A stretch of DNA of 64,000 nt from Arenibacter sp. F26102 (GTDB taxonomy: Bacteria > Bacteroidota > Bacteroidia > Flavobacteriales > Flavobacteriaceae), in contig NZ_JALKBC010000007.1 of assembly GCF_023015865.1 (NCBI RefSeq), forward strand, positions 248,001 to 312,000. The letters are read 5' to 3'. This document shows positions 45,617-54,305 of this stretch, in pieces. Made by a program: the position numbers and the translations under genes. Within the stretch, counting starts at the first letter, position 1. Every line of letters begins with the position of its first letter. Below the pieces are notes generated by a model. It made no database searches. It was given only the letters and a program-made list of their open reading frames with translations, and had not been told where the DNA came from.

Positions 45617-47116
45617 ATGAAACGTCGTAAATTTTTAGAAACAATACCACCAGTAGGATTGGGGCTTTTTGTTGTTCCGAATTTAACGCTTTGTTCTTCT
45701 CCCGACCAGTGGAAATTAAAAGAGGCAACTAGAGTTCCTTTGAGTGTTGTAGGTAGTTCTGCTAAAATTACTAGTGATAAAAGGATTGCATTTGGATGGT
45801 CTCCACACGTACTTAATCCTGATGACGAAGTGCTGTTGAAATCCAAGCAATTGCCCCGGGATGCATATGTTTTTTTACGCATGACCGTAGCGTTGGAAAT
45901 GTGGGACCAGGCCATTTTACAGGTATATGTTCCGGATGAAGGGGAAACCCAGTTAGGGATTCTTGATATTAGGCATTCTTCGGTTCTGGTTCCTTATGAA
46001 TTGAAGATTGATAGTAAACATATTCCTTTGATCAATAAATACGGCATAAAAGTAAAGCTTCTTACCTCCAAGCCTTTTGGTTTTTTTGAGCAATCCTCAA
46101 CAGAAGGTAGTAATAATGTATTCACCCCGCATTTGCTATTGTCTCCTAGTGAAAAGGGTACAGTTCCTGATTTTTTAAATTGCTTTATGTCGATTGATTC
46201 GGTTCAGGCATTTGGTTGGCGGGAAGGTACCGTACTGGATGGCCTCTGGCAGTTGTATTCCTTGAAGAAAGAGGAGAGGGCATTGACGGCAATTAAGGAT
46301 CATTTTGATTTGTTCTTTGAAGGGGAGAATTTAAAGTATGAAAACTCTAGGAACGACCCCAGAGATAACAGAATTGATGGAATAGAGTCCACCATTCCGT
46401 ATGCAACCCTGGCCCGGATTCATCCGGACCACCCCATATTAAAAACGGTCATAGAGGCCTGGGATAGTTACGCCCAAGAAAATGGTATGGTCACCGATGG
46501 GCCTACGGTAACTGCCGAAGGATGTTATACTGTGGCCTACCCAATGGCCGTGATAGGCAAAGTATGGAATGATCCTGCTTTAAAAAAGAGAGCGCTCGAA
46601 CAATTAAAACATCGATTTGTACTTATAGAAAATGGTAATCTAAATCTAAGGTACCATAGTGATAAGGGATCATATAGCTATAAGAACTGGGCACGAGGGG
46701 CTGCATGGACCTTACTGGGTTTTGCCAGAACACTATCCGAACTAAAAGGAGAAATTCAAGATCGGGAGATTATCAATAAATTCAAGGAAGGGGTAGATAA
46801 TGCCATTTCTATGCAGAAGGCGAATGGATTATGGAATGGGTTTATGGATACGGATAATGCGCCCGATACCTCTGGGTCTGCCGGGATTTCCGCCGCTATT
46901 TTGATCGGGGTAAAGGAAGGTTTTTTGCCCATATCTTACGGGCAGTATGCTGAAAAGTGCTGGACGGCATTGCAAAACTATTTGACTCCTGATGGTCTTT
47001 TAAAGGAAGTTTCTCAGGACAATAGGGGTGGGCTACAATTACAACAGGGTAATTATAGGGTAATTGCCCAAATGGGAATGGGATTGATGGCCCAATTATA
47101 TGCAAATAGGGAATAG
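45617..47116 (+). CDS. Secreted GH88/GH105-like hydrolase with N-terminal beta domain
   Basis: 499 residues. The N terminus (MKRRKFLETIPPVGLG) is Tat-like, and a cysteine shortly after could be lipidated. The first ~170 residues are a beta domain. The rest has six-hairpin repeats with KNWARGAAWTLLGFARTL (the WxRG..W motif of GH88/105) and ARIHPDHPILK. The catalytic aspartate candidate is in RNDPRDNRIDGIES. It differs widely from the first GH105 gene, so the two may act on different ends or different linkages. Confidence 0.82.
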   Translation: MKRRKFLETIPPVGLGLFVVPNLTLCSSPDQWKLKEATRVPLSVVGSSAKITSDKRIAFGWSPHVLNPDDEVLLKSKQLPRDAYVFLRMTVALEMWDQAILQVYVPDEGETQLGILDIRHSSVLVPYELKIDSKHIPLINKYGIKVKLLTSKPFGFFEQSSTEGSNNVFTPHLLLSPSEKGTVPDFLNCFMSIDSVQAFGWREGTVLDGLWQLYSLKKEERALTAIKDHFDLFFEGENLKYENSRNDPRDNRIDGIESTIPYATLARIHPDHPILKTVIEAWDSYAQENGMVTDGPTVTAEGCYTVAYPMAVIGKVWNDPALKKRALEQLKHRFVLIENGNLNLRYHSDKGSYSYKNWARGAAWTLLGFARTLSELKGEIQDREIINKFKEGVDNAISMQKANGLWNGFMDTDNAPDTSGSAGISAAILIGVKEGFLPISYGQYAEKCWTALQNYLTPDGLLKEVSQDNRGGLQLQQGNYRVIAQMGMGLMAQLYANRE

Positions 47117-47153
47117 CGACAGAATCAAAAAACAATAAAATAAAGAATTTATT

Positions 47154-48023
47154 ATGCGACTAGCAGTAACAGTCATAATTCTATTATTTACAGGTGTCAG
47201 TATTTATTCACAGAATAATACTGATGTAAGCCTGTTTTTCAATAAGGACAGTACAAAATACCTGAATGAGGTAAGCTCTGAAACAGGGGATTTGTTCAAT
47301 TATTTAGGGCATCATGGACCCGCTATAGAAAATGAATGGCTAGGTTTTAGAATGTATTTTAATAAAACAGGAGCTATTGATATTTACTCTAAAACAAAGG
47401 CTGGCCTAGAGTTGAGGAAAGCACGTTGGTACCCTACCACAGATCAGCAAAAAGATGGATGGGGGGCGGATTATTACAAAGTGGGCTATACCGTTGGCCT
47501 TGGCGGTATTCGATTGTGGGATGGAGAAGAGGTGGTGCCATTAAATCCCATAAGTAAAAGAACTGGACGCGTGGTGAAGGAGGGAACGATTTCTTATATG
47601 GAAATGCTTTCAGAAGGAGTTCCGTATAAAAATACCAAGGTGGATATATTGGTAAGGGTAACCGTTTTTACAGGTATTCGAAAAGCTAAAGTTGAAGCAT
47701 TTGCGTTGACTTCCGATGAGGTGCAATTTGTTACAGGGATTAATTATCATGCGGGTCAAAAAGTAAAAAACGAATCGGATTATATTATAACATGGGGCTT
47801 ACATCCTGAAGATGTGGCTTTGGAAAAAATAGAACTTGGGGCAGCACTGTTATTTGATTCTAATGATTTTGATCAAAAAATACAGGAAGAAGATCAATAC
47901 CTGTTGGTCTCAAAACCCACAAAACAAATCGAGAGTTGGATAATTTCTGCCAACACAAAGGAATCGGATATCAATACTTTTGAGAAGTTTGTAGCGCTAA
48001 TCGATAAGGAATCCCAGTACTAA
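47154..48023 (+). CDS. DUF4861 secreted protein
   Basis: 289 residues with a signal peptide (AVTVIILLFTGVSIYSQ). Mostly beta, with LGHHGPAIENEWLGFRMYFNKTGAIDIY near the N terminus and GWGADYYKVGYTVGLGGIRLWDG in the middle. These are DUF4861 traits. The family is repeatedly found with uronate-cleaving enzymes, but its reaction is not established here. It is followed by a 237-base gap. Confidence 0.75.
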   Translation: MRLAVTVIILLFTGVSIYSQNNTDVSLFFNKDSTKYLNEVSSETGDLFNYLGHHGPAIENEWLGFRMYFNKTGAIDIYSKTKAGLELRKARWYPTTDQQKDGWGADYYKVGYTVGLGGIRLWDGEEVVPLNPISKRTGRVVKEGTISYMEMLSEGVPYKNTKVDILVRVTVFTGIRKAKVEAFALTSDEVQFVTGINYHAGQKVKNESDYIITWGLHPEDVALEKIELGAALLFDSNDFDQKIQEEDQYLLVSKPTKQIESWIISANTKESDINTFEKFVALIDKESQY

Positions 48024-48260
48024 TCAAGGACCCTAAATAAAATAAATGATAAAGGGGGTTTAAAGAGTATTGATTAACCAATTTCTGCCGTTTCCCCATA
48101 GATTTTCTATTTCAGATAAATAGGTATCATAGGTAAATCTCAAAAGTTGTATTTAAATGGCATGGATATTATTCTTTTTATGTCCTATGAGGGAGGTATT
48201 GCCTAGAAAGAAAAGTAAAACAGTAATGACCAAAATAAACATTAATACTATAATAATTAT

Positions 48261-51236
48261 ATGAAGCATTTATTAGTATCCTTTTTTGCCTTTTGGCTTT
48301 TAATGGGTTGTAATTCTGACAAGTCTAAATTAGATAAAGAACGGCCTAGGGAAGTCTGGGTTTTTAGATCGGTTTTGGATGAAAGACCACGAATGGCTAC
48401 AGCAGCGCTAAACGACAACCTTTGGGTTGCCTATGATACCCAAACCGCAACCTTATATAAGGCTTGGAACGGAGGAGTATTTTTTGATGGAGCAGTTTAT
48501 ACCACAAAGCACGGACCCCAACCTACCAGTTTGGGTTATGCCTATTTTTCACATAACGAGGAATGGGTGCTTTGGAAAGATGGTGGTCAGATTACTCCGA
48601 TAATACAGTACAAAGGCCATAGGTTTAAGGATGGGGAAGTAATTTTTAAAGTTGAACTAAGAACTCCAGAAGGGGATATTATTTTGGTAGAGGAATCACC
48701 TAGATACCAGCGTAAAGGAGATAAAAACGGATTGGTCAGGTATTTTACGGTGGCCAACCCTACAGATTATCAAGTGGGCTTGAGTACGGTTATTACCTCT
48801 CTTGAAGATGAAGGTGATTTTTCCACAGATGGTACGTTTGGAGAAATAATCAAGGAAATTATCACCTTTGAGGATGGTGAATTTTTTGAAATTGAGGGAA
48901 CCCTTCTTTTGAACAAAACCAACACAGAACTAAGTATCCTTTTTCATCCAGGTTTTGATAAACTCCAAAGGAAGGCAATAGCTTCCGGGTCCGATCAGGA
49001 CACACAGAAAACGGGTATAGCTCTAGTGGCGATGAACGATTGTGTCGCCTGTCACAACGAAACGGAAAAAACTGTTGGACCTTCATATATGAGCATTGCG
49101 GAAAAATATGGGGATGATACGGGAACGATTGAAAAATTAGTAGGCAAAATAAGATCGGGCGGAAGTGGTGTCTGGGGCCAGGCGGTGATGACCCCACATC
49201 CGGATCTGGATGATAATGATCTGGAGGACATGGTGAAATATATCCTTGCCTTGGATGACAATGGCAATAATGACTCCGAAGGAAACCCCATAAAATATAC
49301 CCTGGGAGAAAAGTCGAATCCATTGAAATTCGAGTCGGATATGGAGCCAAAAAATGGTACCGGCCTTGTGGCCCATCTTTATGTCAAAGATCCCAATGAC
49401 AAGGATAGGAAATATACCGAAGCCCCTATACAGAATGGGGTGACCAGCAGTGTCCATGTCCTTTCTGCCCAAGACTTTGGTAGTCATAACTCGGATATAA
49501 AAATTGTTTTTCAAGGCCAGATCACCGTAGAAAAGGAAGATAGTTATGTGTTCAGGTTGATTAGCGATGATGGTTCACAACTTTATATTGATGATAAACT
49601 GGTTGTTGATAACGGGGGCGCCCATGCTTTTCAGGCAATAGACGGCGAAACCTATCTCAAGGCGGGAAAGCATACGATAAAGATAGATTTTGAACAAGGT
49701 GGTGGAGGCGCTGCCGTCTCCTTACAATGGTTCGATAAAAAAAGCAACATGTTTACCGTTGTCCCGGAGGAAGTACTTTCCTATTCTTCCAAAGATTTTA
49801 TAAAATCCGAACCATTGCCACCTCCCCCTCCACAAGAGGTAAATAAGCCAGGGGATAAGGCATCCCTGGCTGCTGTCCACCCTTCCTTTTCCTTATACGA
49901 CATGAGGCCCGATGGTTTTGAGCCAAGGGTAGGGGGGATGGACTTTAAGTCGGACAGCACCCTTGTTCTAAGTACCTGGGATGCCGATGGCTCGGTTTAT
50001 TACATTAAAAATTACTTGGCCAAGGACCGAAATGACATCGAGGTTAAAAGAATAGCTACAGGCCTGGCCGAACCCTTGGGCGTTAAAGTGGTGGGCAATG
50101 AAATATACGTGTTGCAGAAACACGAGCTTACAAGGCTTATGGACCATGATGGTGATGAGGTTATAGATGAGTACGAGACAGTTAGTAATGATTGGGGGGT
50201 ATCCGGCAATTTTCATGAATTCGCATTTGGTCTAGCTTTTAAGGAAGGGTATTTCTATGCCACATTGGCAACCGCTATTATGCCTGGTGGGGCAAGCGCT
50301 GACCCGCAGATCAAGGATAGGGGCAAGGTGGCTAAAATAAATCCAATGGATGGTACAGTCGAATTTATAGCGTCGGGCCTTAGGACACCTAACGGAATAG
50401 GGTTTAATGAAGATGAAGAGATTTTTGTAGCAGATAACCAAGGGGATTGGCTACCTGCTTCTAAGATAGTCCATATAAAAAAGGGGGAATTCTACGGGTC
50501 CCGGTCGGTAGATTTTGATGGTACCAAAGATTTGAAGGAGAAACTTCCTGTGGTTTGGTTGCCTCAGGACGAAATAGGAAATTCTCCCAGTCAGCCTACC
50601 TACTTAAACCTAGGCCCCTATAAAAACCAACTGATACATGGTGAAGTTACCCATGGAGGAATCAAGAGGGTTGCCTATGAAGAGGTTGAGGGTCAATTAC
50701 AGGGGAGCGTATTTAGGTTTTCGCAGGGTATCGAGGCTGGTGTAAATAGATTGGTGTGGGCCCCAGATGGTTCGTTGATTGTGGGAGGCATAGGTGTCTC
50801 GGGCAATTGGGGGCATTATGGAAAGCTTAAACATGGACTCCAGCGTTTGGAATATAACGGTAGTTCCACATTTGAAATGCTACGGATAAATGCGCTTTCC
50901 AATGGCTTTGAAATTGAGTTGACAGAACCATTGGCCAAAAATATCACTTTAAATCCCGAGCATTTGGAAGTGGAAACCTGGTATTATTTACCCACCCCAG
51001 AATACGGAGGCCCTAAACTGGGGAAAGCCGACATGAAATTGTCACGGATACAATTATCCAAAGACCGTAAGAAGGTATTTGTGGGTTTAAATGGATTGAA
51101 GGAAAATCATATGGTTTATTTTCACTTGAATCCTGAATTAAAAAGTGACTCTGGGAAGAGTTTGTGGACTACCGAGGCTTGGTATACCCTGAACAAAATA
51201 CCCAAAGAGAGGTCGGTAAAAGAAAAGGACTATTAG
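48261..51236 (+). CDS. Large multidomain lipoprotein: cytochrome c domain, PA14 domain and beta-propeller
   Basis: 991 residues, a lipoprotein (FWLLMGCNSDKSK). From the N terminus: an unknown beta domain (~30-230). Then a cytochrome c fold with the haem site CVACH at 261-265 and an axial Met candidate in VMTPHP. A PA14 sugar-binding domain (~365-500, LISDDGSQLYIDDKLVVDNGG) follows. A beta-propeller (~545-870) has repeats such as GLAEPLGVKVVGNEIYV and ASGLRTPNGIGFNEDEEIFVADNQGDW. The propeller resembles sugar dehydrogenases that use PQQ or related cofactors. It may oxidise a released sugar and pass electrons to the haem. It is the last gene of PUL 1. Confidence 0.8.
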   Translation: MKHLLVSFFAFWLLMGCNSDKSKLDKERPREVWVFRSVLDERPRMATAALNDNLWVAYDTQTATLYKAWNGGVFFDGAVYTTKHGPQPTSLGYAYFSHNEEWVLWKDGGQITPIIQYKGHRFKDGEVIFKVELRTPEGDIILVEESPRYQRKGDKNGLVRYFTVANPTDYQVGLSTVITSLEDEGDFSTDGTFGEIIKEIITFEDGEFFEIEGTLLLNKTNTELSILFHPGFDKLQRKAIASGSDQDTQKTGIALVAMNDCVACHNETEKTVGPSYMSIAEKYGDDTGTIEKLVGKIRSGGSGVWGQAVMTPHPDLDDNDLEDMVKYILALDDNGNNDSEGNPIKYTLGEKSNPLKFESDMEPKNGTGLVAHLYVKDPNDKDRKYTEAPIQNGVTSSVHVLSAQDFGSHNSDIKIVFQGQITVEKEDSYVFRLISDDGSQLYIDDKLVVDNGGAHAFQAIDGETYLKAGKHTIKIDFEQGGGGAAVSLQWFDKKSNMFTVVPEEVLSYSSKDFIKSEPLPPPPPQEVNKPGDKASLAAVHPSFSLYDMRPDGFEPRVGGMDFKSDSTLVLSTWDADGSVYYIKNYLAKDRNDIEVKRIATGLAEPLGVKVVGNEIYVLQKHELTRLMDHDGDEVIDEYETVSNDWGVSGNFHEFAFGLAFKEGYFYATLATAIMPGGASADPQIKDRGKVAKINPMDGTVEFIASGLRTPNGIGFNEDEEIFVADNQGDWLPASKIVHIKKGEFYGSRSVDFDGTKDLKEKLPVVWLPQDEIGNSPSQPTYLNLGPYKNQLIHGEVTHGGIKRVAYEEVEGQLQGSVFRFSQGIEAGVNRLVWAPDGSLIVGGIGVSGNWGHYGKLKHGLQRLEYNGSSTFEMLRINALSNGFEIELTEPLAKNITLNPEHLEVETWYYLPTPEYGGPKLGKADMKLSRIQLSKDRKKVFVGLNGLKENHMVYFHLNPELKSDSGKSLWTTEAWYTLNKIPKERSVKEKDY

Positions 51237-51376
51237 TTATAGGTCTGTTTAATTATGCCTTGATTAGGAGAACTTGTTCAAAGCAAGTATCTGTAAAGGG
51301 CGGATTGATTTTATAAATAAAAAAAGTTCAAGTAAAAAATTATTAAAATAAGTTGTTAAGTTAGTTAAGAGAAGAG

Positions 51377-51404
51377 GGGTTCCGGAGTATTGGAACCCTT
51401 TTTT
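51377..51404 (+). terminator. Terminator of PUL 1
   Basis: GGGTTCC (51377-51383) and GGAACCC (51392-51398) form a perfect 7-bp stem with an 8-base loop. Six T follow. It ends the enzyme operon before the convergent response-regulator gene. Confidence 0.9.
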
Positions 51405-51454
51405 ATAAACTAAATTGGTTAAGAAATGAAGGCGGCGAAGGAAATTAACTCTTA

Positions 51455-52123
51455 CTAAATCAGCCCCATGCTGGAAGCTATATAAACTAGATGGGTAGTA
51501 TTGGTGGCATCGAAATAGTCCTTTAATTTACTAATATTGGCCTCAATAGATCTTATGCTATTGGGCGAAATGCCGTCTTCTTTGAGTAATATGCTAATTT
51601 CATTCTGTTTATAACCTATGGCCAATAATGACAATAATTTTTGGTCATAATCATTTAATTCCAAGGTGTTTTTTTGTTGTAGAGCGACTGTCGCTATGGG
51701 GCAGGTGTAGGTTTCATTGTTGGCAATGGCTTCAATGCTGTTTTGAAGTTCCTTGAGTCCGTTCAGTCCCTTGCAAACATAACCATCAATTTTTTGGTCT
51801 TCAAATAAAGATTTTATGGTGTTGTGGTCGTCCTCCACAGAAAAAACAACAATCTTTATTTCTGGGTAAAATTCTTTTATAGCCCTAATAAGTTCTTGGC
51901 CGTTTTGAAGTTTTTTTTTATTTCTTGCATCGTTGAAGGACAAATCGGTTATTAAAAGTCCAAAAGGCATGCCATCCAGGATTGCCCTTTTCAATTTCAA
52001 AAGGGCCTCATCACAGTATTGGGAGTGGCCAATATTGGTGTAGCCAAATGATTTAAGCATTGTGGTAACCCCTAAATTATTGCTGTCTATATCCTCAGAT
52101 ACAAATATTCTATCAAATCGCAT
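51455..52123 (-). CDS. Response regulator with LuxR-type HTH
   Basis: 222 residues. The receiver domain has an acidic start, the phospho-acceptor aspartate in LLITDLSF, and the lysine in GYVCKGLNG. The C-terminal part (LNDYDQKLLSLLAIGYKQNEISILLKE...) is a variant of the LuxR/FixJ helix-turn-helix. It lies 8 bases after the kinase gene, so the two form a two-component pair. Its target genes are unknown. They may include the adjacent PULs. Confidence 0.85.
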   Translation of the reverse strand: MRFDRIFVSEDIDSNNLGVTTMLKSFGYTNIGHSQYCDEALLKLKRAILDGMPFGLLITDLSFNDARNKKKLQNGQELIRAIKEFYPEIKIVVFSVEDDHNTIKSLFEDQKIDGYVCKGLNGLKELQNSIEAIANNETYTCPIATVALQQKNTLELNDYDQKLLSLLAIGYKQNEISILLKEDGISPNSIRSIEANISKLKDYFDATNTTHLVYIASSMGLI

Positions 52124-52131
52124 ATGAATTT

Positions 52132-54006
52132 TTAAATGGCAAATGTTATTGTAGCAGTGACACCTTCGTTTGGTTTTGAATCGAAATTAATATTTCCGTT
52201 TATACCATTCATGCGGTTTTCCACATTTTTAAGGCCATTTCCTTGATAATTCTCCGAAGTATTAAATCCTACCCCATTGTCCACATACTTTATAACAACC
52301 TGTTTATTGTTCTTGGTGCAGGTTAGGGCGACCATGGAAGCCTGACTATGTTTCTTCATGTTTACCAGTAATTCTTGCAGTACCCTATATACTTCAATTT
52401 TAGCTGCTGCAGATACGTTGTCCCAAAAATCCGAAGCCAGTTCCTTTGTTATTAATTTAGTTTTGGGTGAGCTATAGGAATTAAGAAGGGCCAAAAATTC
52501 CTTTCCAAAATTTTCACCTGTATTAATGGCCGTATATTCCTTACTGATATCCCTTATTCTTTTATAAATACTGTTTAAGCCTTCCAGAATTATGACCTTT
52601 TCTGAAGTTACTATTTCCCGTGGGTCTCTTTGTACTTGCGTCATAAGGTAAAAAATGTCATTGCCAAGTTCATCGTGCAATTTTTTTGAAAGGCGTAGCT
52701 CGGTCTTGTAGGCCATCTCCAACTGCTCCTTTTTTTTCTGCTGATTTTTATAAAAGACCACAAACACAATGACAATAATTGAGATTACTGTGGCGGCCAA
52801 AGCCATAATATTCTGTTTTTCTTTAATGGCAACTTGGGCCAGTAGCAAAAGGTTTCTTTTTTCTAAAGTGTCGTTGTCATATTTCGTAGCAGCATAAATA
52901 GAGCGAACGGCCTGTTTTGTTTTTTCAAGCTTGTTCTGCACCTTGGAATAATAGATAGCCTCCTCGGAAACATCCTGTCCTAAGGATTTTTTTAGGGGTA
53001 ATAGTAAATCCAAAGCTTCCAAAATAGCGACGGAATTATTTAGTTTTTTCGAGTTGGTAAGGGCTTTTTGGGCATAAGTCAATGCCAAAGGTTTATTGGT
53101 TTCAAAATAATATTCTGCTAAATGAATGGTACTGGATATTAATCCGGAAACCGTATTTAATTCTTGCCGTATTTCTAAGGAGTTTAAGAGGAGGGACTCG
53201 CTCTGTGGGTTATTCTTATTTTCCAACCACATAAAATGGGCCATATTACAAATGGCGCGGGAATATTGAAATTGATTATTCCCTTTGGTACTTTGTGCTA
53301 TGCTATCCAGTATGTCAAAGCTGGAATTGTATCTGTGCAGTGCCGCCAGGATATTAGCTCTTGTGATGGTAATGGCCGACAGATTTTCCGTTGTTATGAC
53401 TGAGGAGGGATGTGTGTTTAGCAAACTAAAAATTTTGTCGTTCCAGCGGAGGGATTCTTTATTGTTTCCCAATTCTTTCTGGCAGACCGAAATTGTTAGG
53501 TACAGACCAGTGGTAGATTCTATTTCATTGGAGCCTTCCAGATATTTCAGACCCTCAGTTGCGGTAATCATACCTCCATTATAATCGCCCAAGCTTTTCT
53601 GAATGTTGGCCAAATCCAGCAATCGGTCTCCAGCACCTATACTGTCATGTAACTTTAAATTCATGGAATAGGATTTATCAAAATAAAAGTAGGCGGAATC
53701 CAATTGGTCCAAACTTTTAAAATAATATCCCTGCCTCCAATAGGCATTGATAATATAACTACTATCCGATGCCAATTGGGCTTGCTTGAGTAATTTCTTG
53801 GAATAGACAATAGCTTTTTGGTAGTCCTTCTTTTTTGCAAAAACTCCAATTTCTTTTATGAGTAGTGCTAATGAATCTATTTCCGTTTGTACAGAAAAGG
53901 AGGAAAGGTTGGTGGGATGTGCCGGGATACTTTCAGAGGTAATACCTGCTAGACAACAATTGTAAATAAGGACAAAAATAAGTGACAGGACAAACTTAAA
54001 TTTCAT
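52132..54006 (-). CDS. TPR-containing sensor histidine kinase
   Basis: About 624 residues from the ATG at 54006; the frame's earlier start at 54054 adds a non-signal leader. A signal peptide (VLSLIFVLIYNCCLAG) is followed by ~6-7 TPR-like repeats (residues ~40-350). A transmembrane helix (ALAATVISIIVIVFVVFY) leads to a HisKA_3 dimerisation helix with LHDELGNDI (phospho-acceptor His) and an ATPase domain ending GNGLKNVENRMNGI. The TPR region is likely periplasmic and binds a ligand or protein. The cognate regulator follows immediately. Confidence 0.88.
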   Translation of the reverse strand: MKFKFVLSLIFVLIYNCCLAGITSESIPAHPTNLSSFSVQTEIDSLALLIKEIGVFAKKKDYQKAIVYSKKLLKQAQLASDSSYIINAYWRQGYYFKSLDQLDSAYFYFDKSYSMNLKLHDSIGAGDRLLDLANIQKSLGDYNGGMITATEGLKYLEGSNEIESTTGLYLTISVCQKELGNNKESLRWNDKIFSLLNTHPSSVITTENLSAITITRANILAALHRYNSSFDILDSIAQSTKGNNQFQYSRAICNMAHFMWLENKNNPQSESLLLNSLEIRQELNTVSGLISSTIHLAEYYFETNKPLALTYAQKALTNSKKLNNSVAILEALDLLLPLKKSLGQDVSEEAIYYSKVQNKLEKTKQAVRSIYAATKYDNDTLEKRNLLLLAQVAIKEKQNIMALAATVISIIVIVFVVFYKNQQKKKEQLEMAYKTELRLSKKLHDELGNDIFYLMTQVQRDPREIVTSEKVIILEGLNSIYKRIRDISKEYTAINTGENFGKEFLALLNSYSSPKTKLITKELASDFWDNVSAAAKIEVYRVLQELLVNMKKHSQASMVALTCTKNNKQVVIKYVDNGVGFNTSENYQGNGLKNVENRMNGINGNINFDSKPNEGVTATITFAI

Positions 54007-54070
54007 CCCTCCAAAATACAAAAAGGGATTACAATTAAGAACGCTTTTTATCATAATTAGAGATTTTCCG

Positions 54071-54180
54071 ACCCACCTATTTGCCTCATCGTCTTAAGAT
54101 GGCCTTCAACGCAGCAGAAGATGGAAGGGGTATGAATGAGACGCATGTCTGCCAACTAAGGCATGCTCACATAGGTGGGT
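54071..54180. other. Structured 110-bp element bounded by a perfect 10-bp inverted repeat
   Basis: ACCCACCTAT (54071-54080) is the exact reverse complement of ATAGGTGGGT (54171-54180). The 90 bases between contain further self-complementary pieces (TGCC/GGCA). It lies between the kinase gene start and the nuclease-like gene, where no protein gene fits. It could be the closing stem of a structured RNA read toward the kinase, or a tiny inverted-repeat element. Its identity is unknown. Confidence 0.5.
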
Positions 54181-54305
54181 GTAAACACTCCAGTTTTATT
54201 ACAAGTAGCCGGTATTGAACAATAGCTTTTTCGTTTAGTGCTTAACTCTTTTTTATGCCTGAAGCTTTTCTTTAGCACTCAAAAACTTTTTGTAGTAAAT
54301 TAAAT

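Noticed and set aside
29326-51236. Calling the main PUL an ulvan or alginate locus
   Set aside because: There is no recognised ulvan or alginate lyase family motif and no sulfatase in the operon, so the substrate name is left open.
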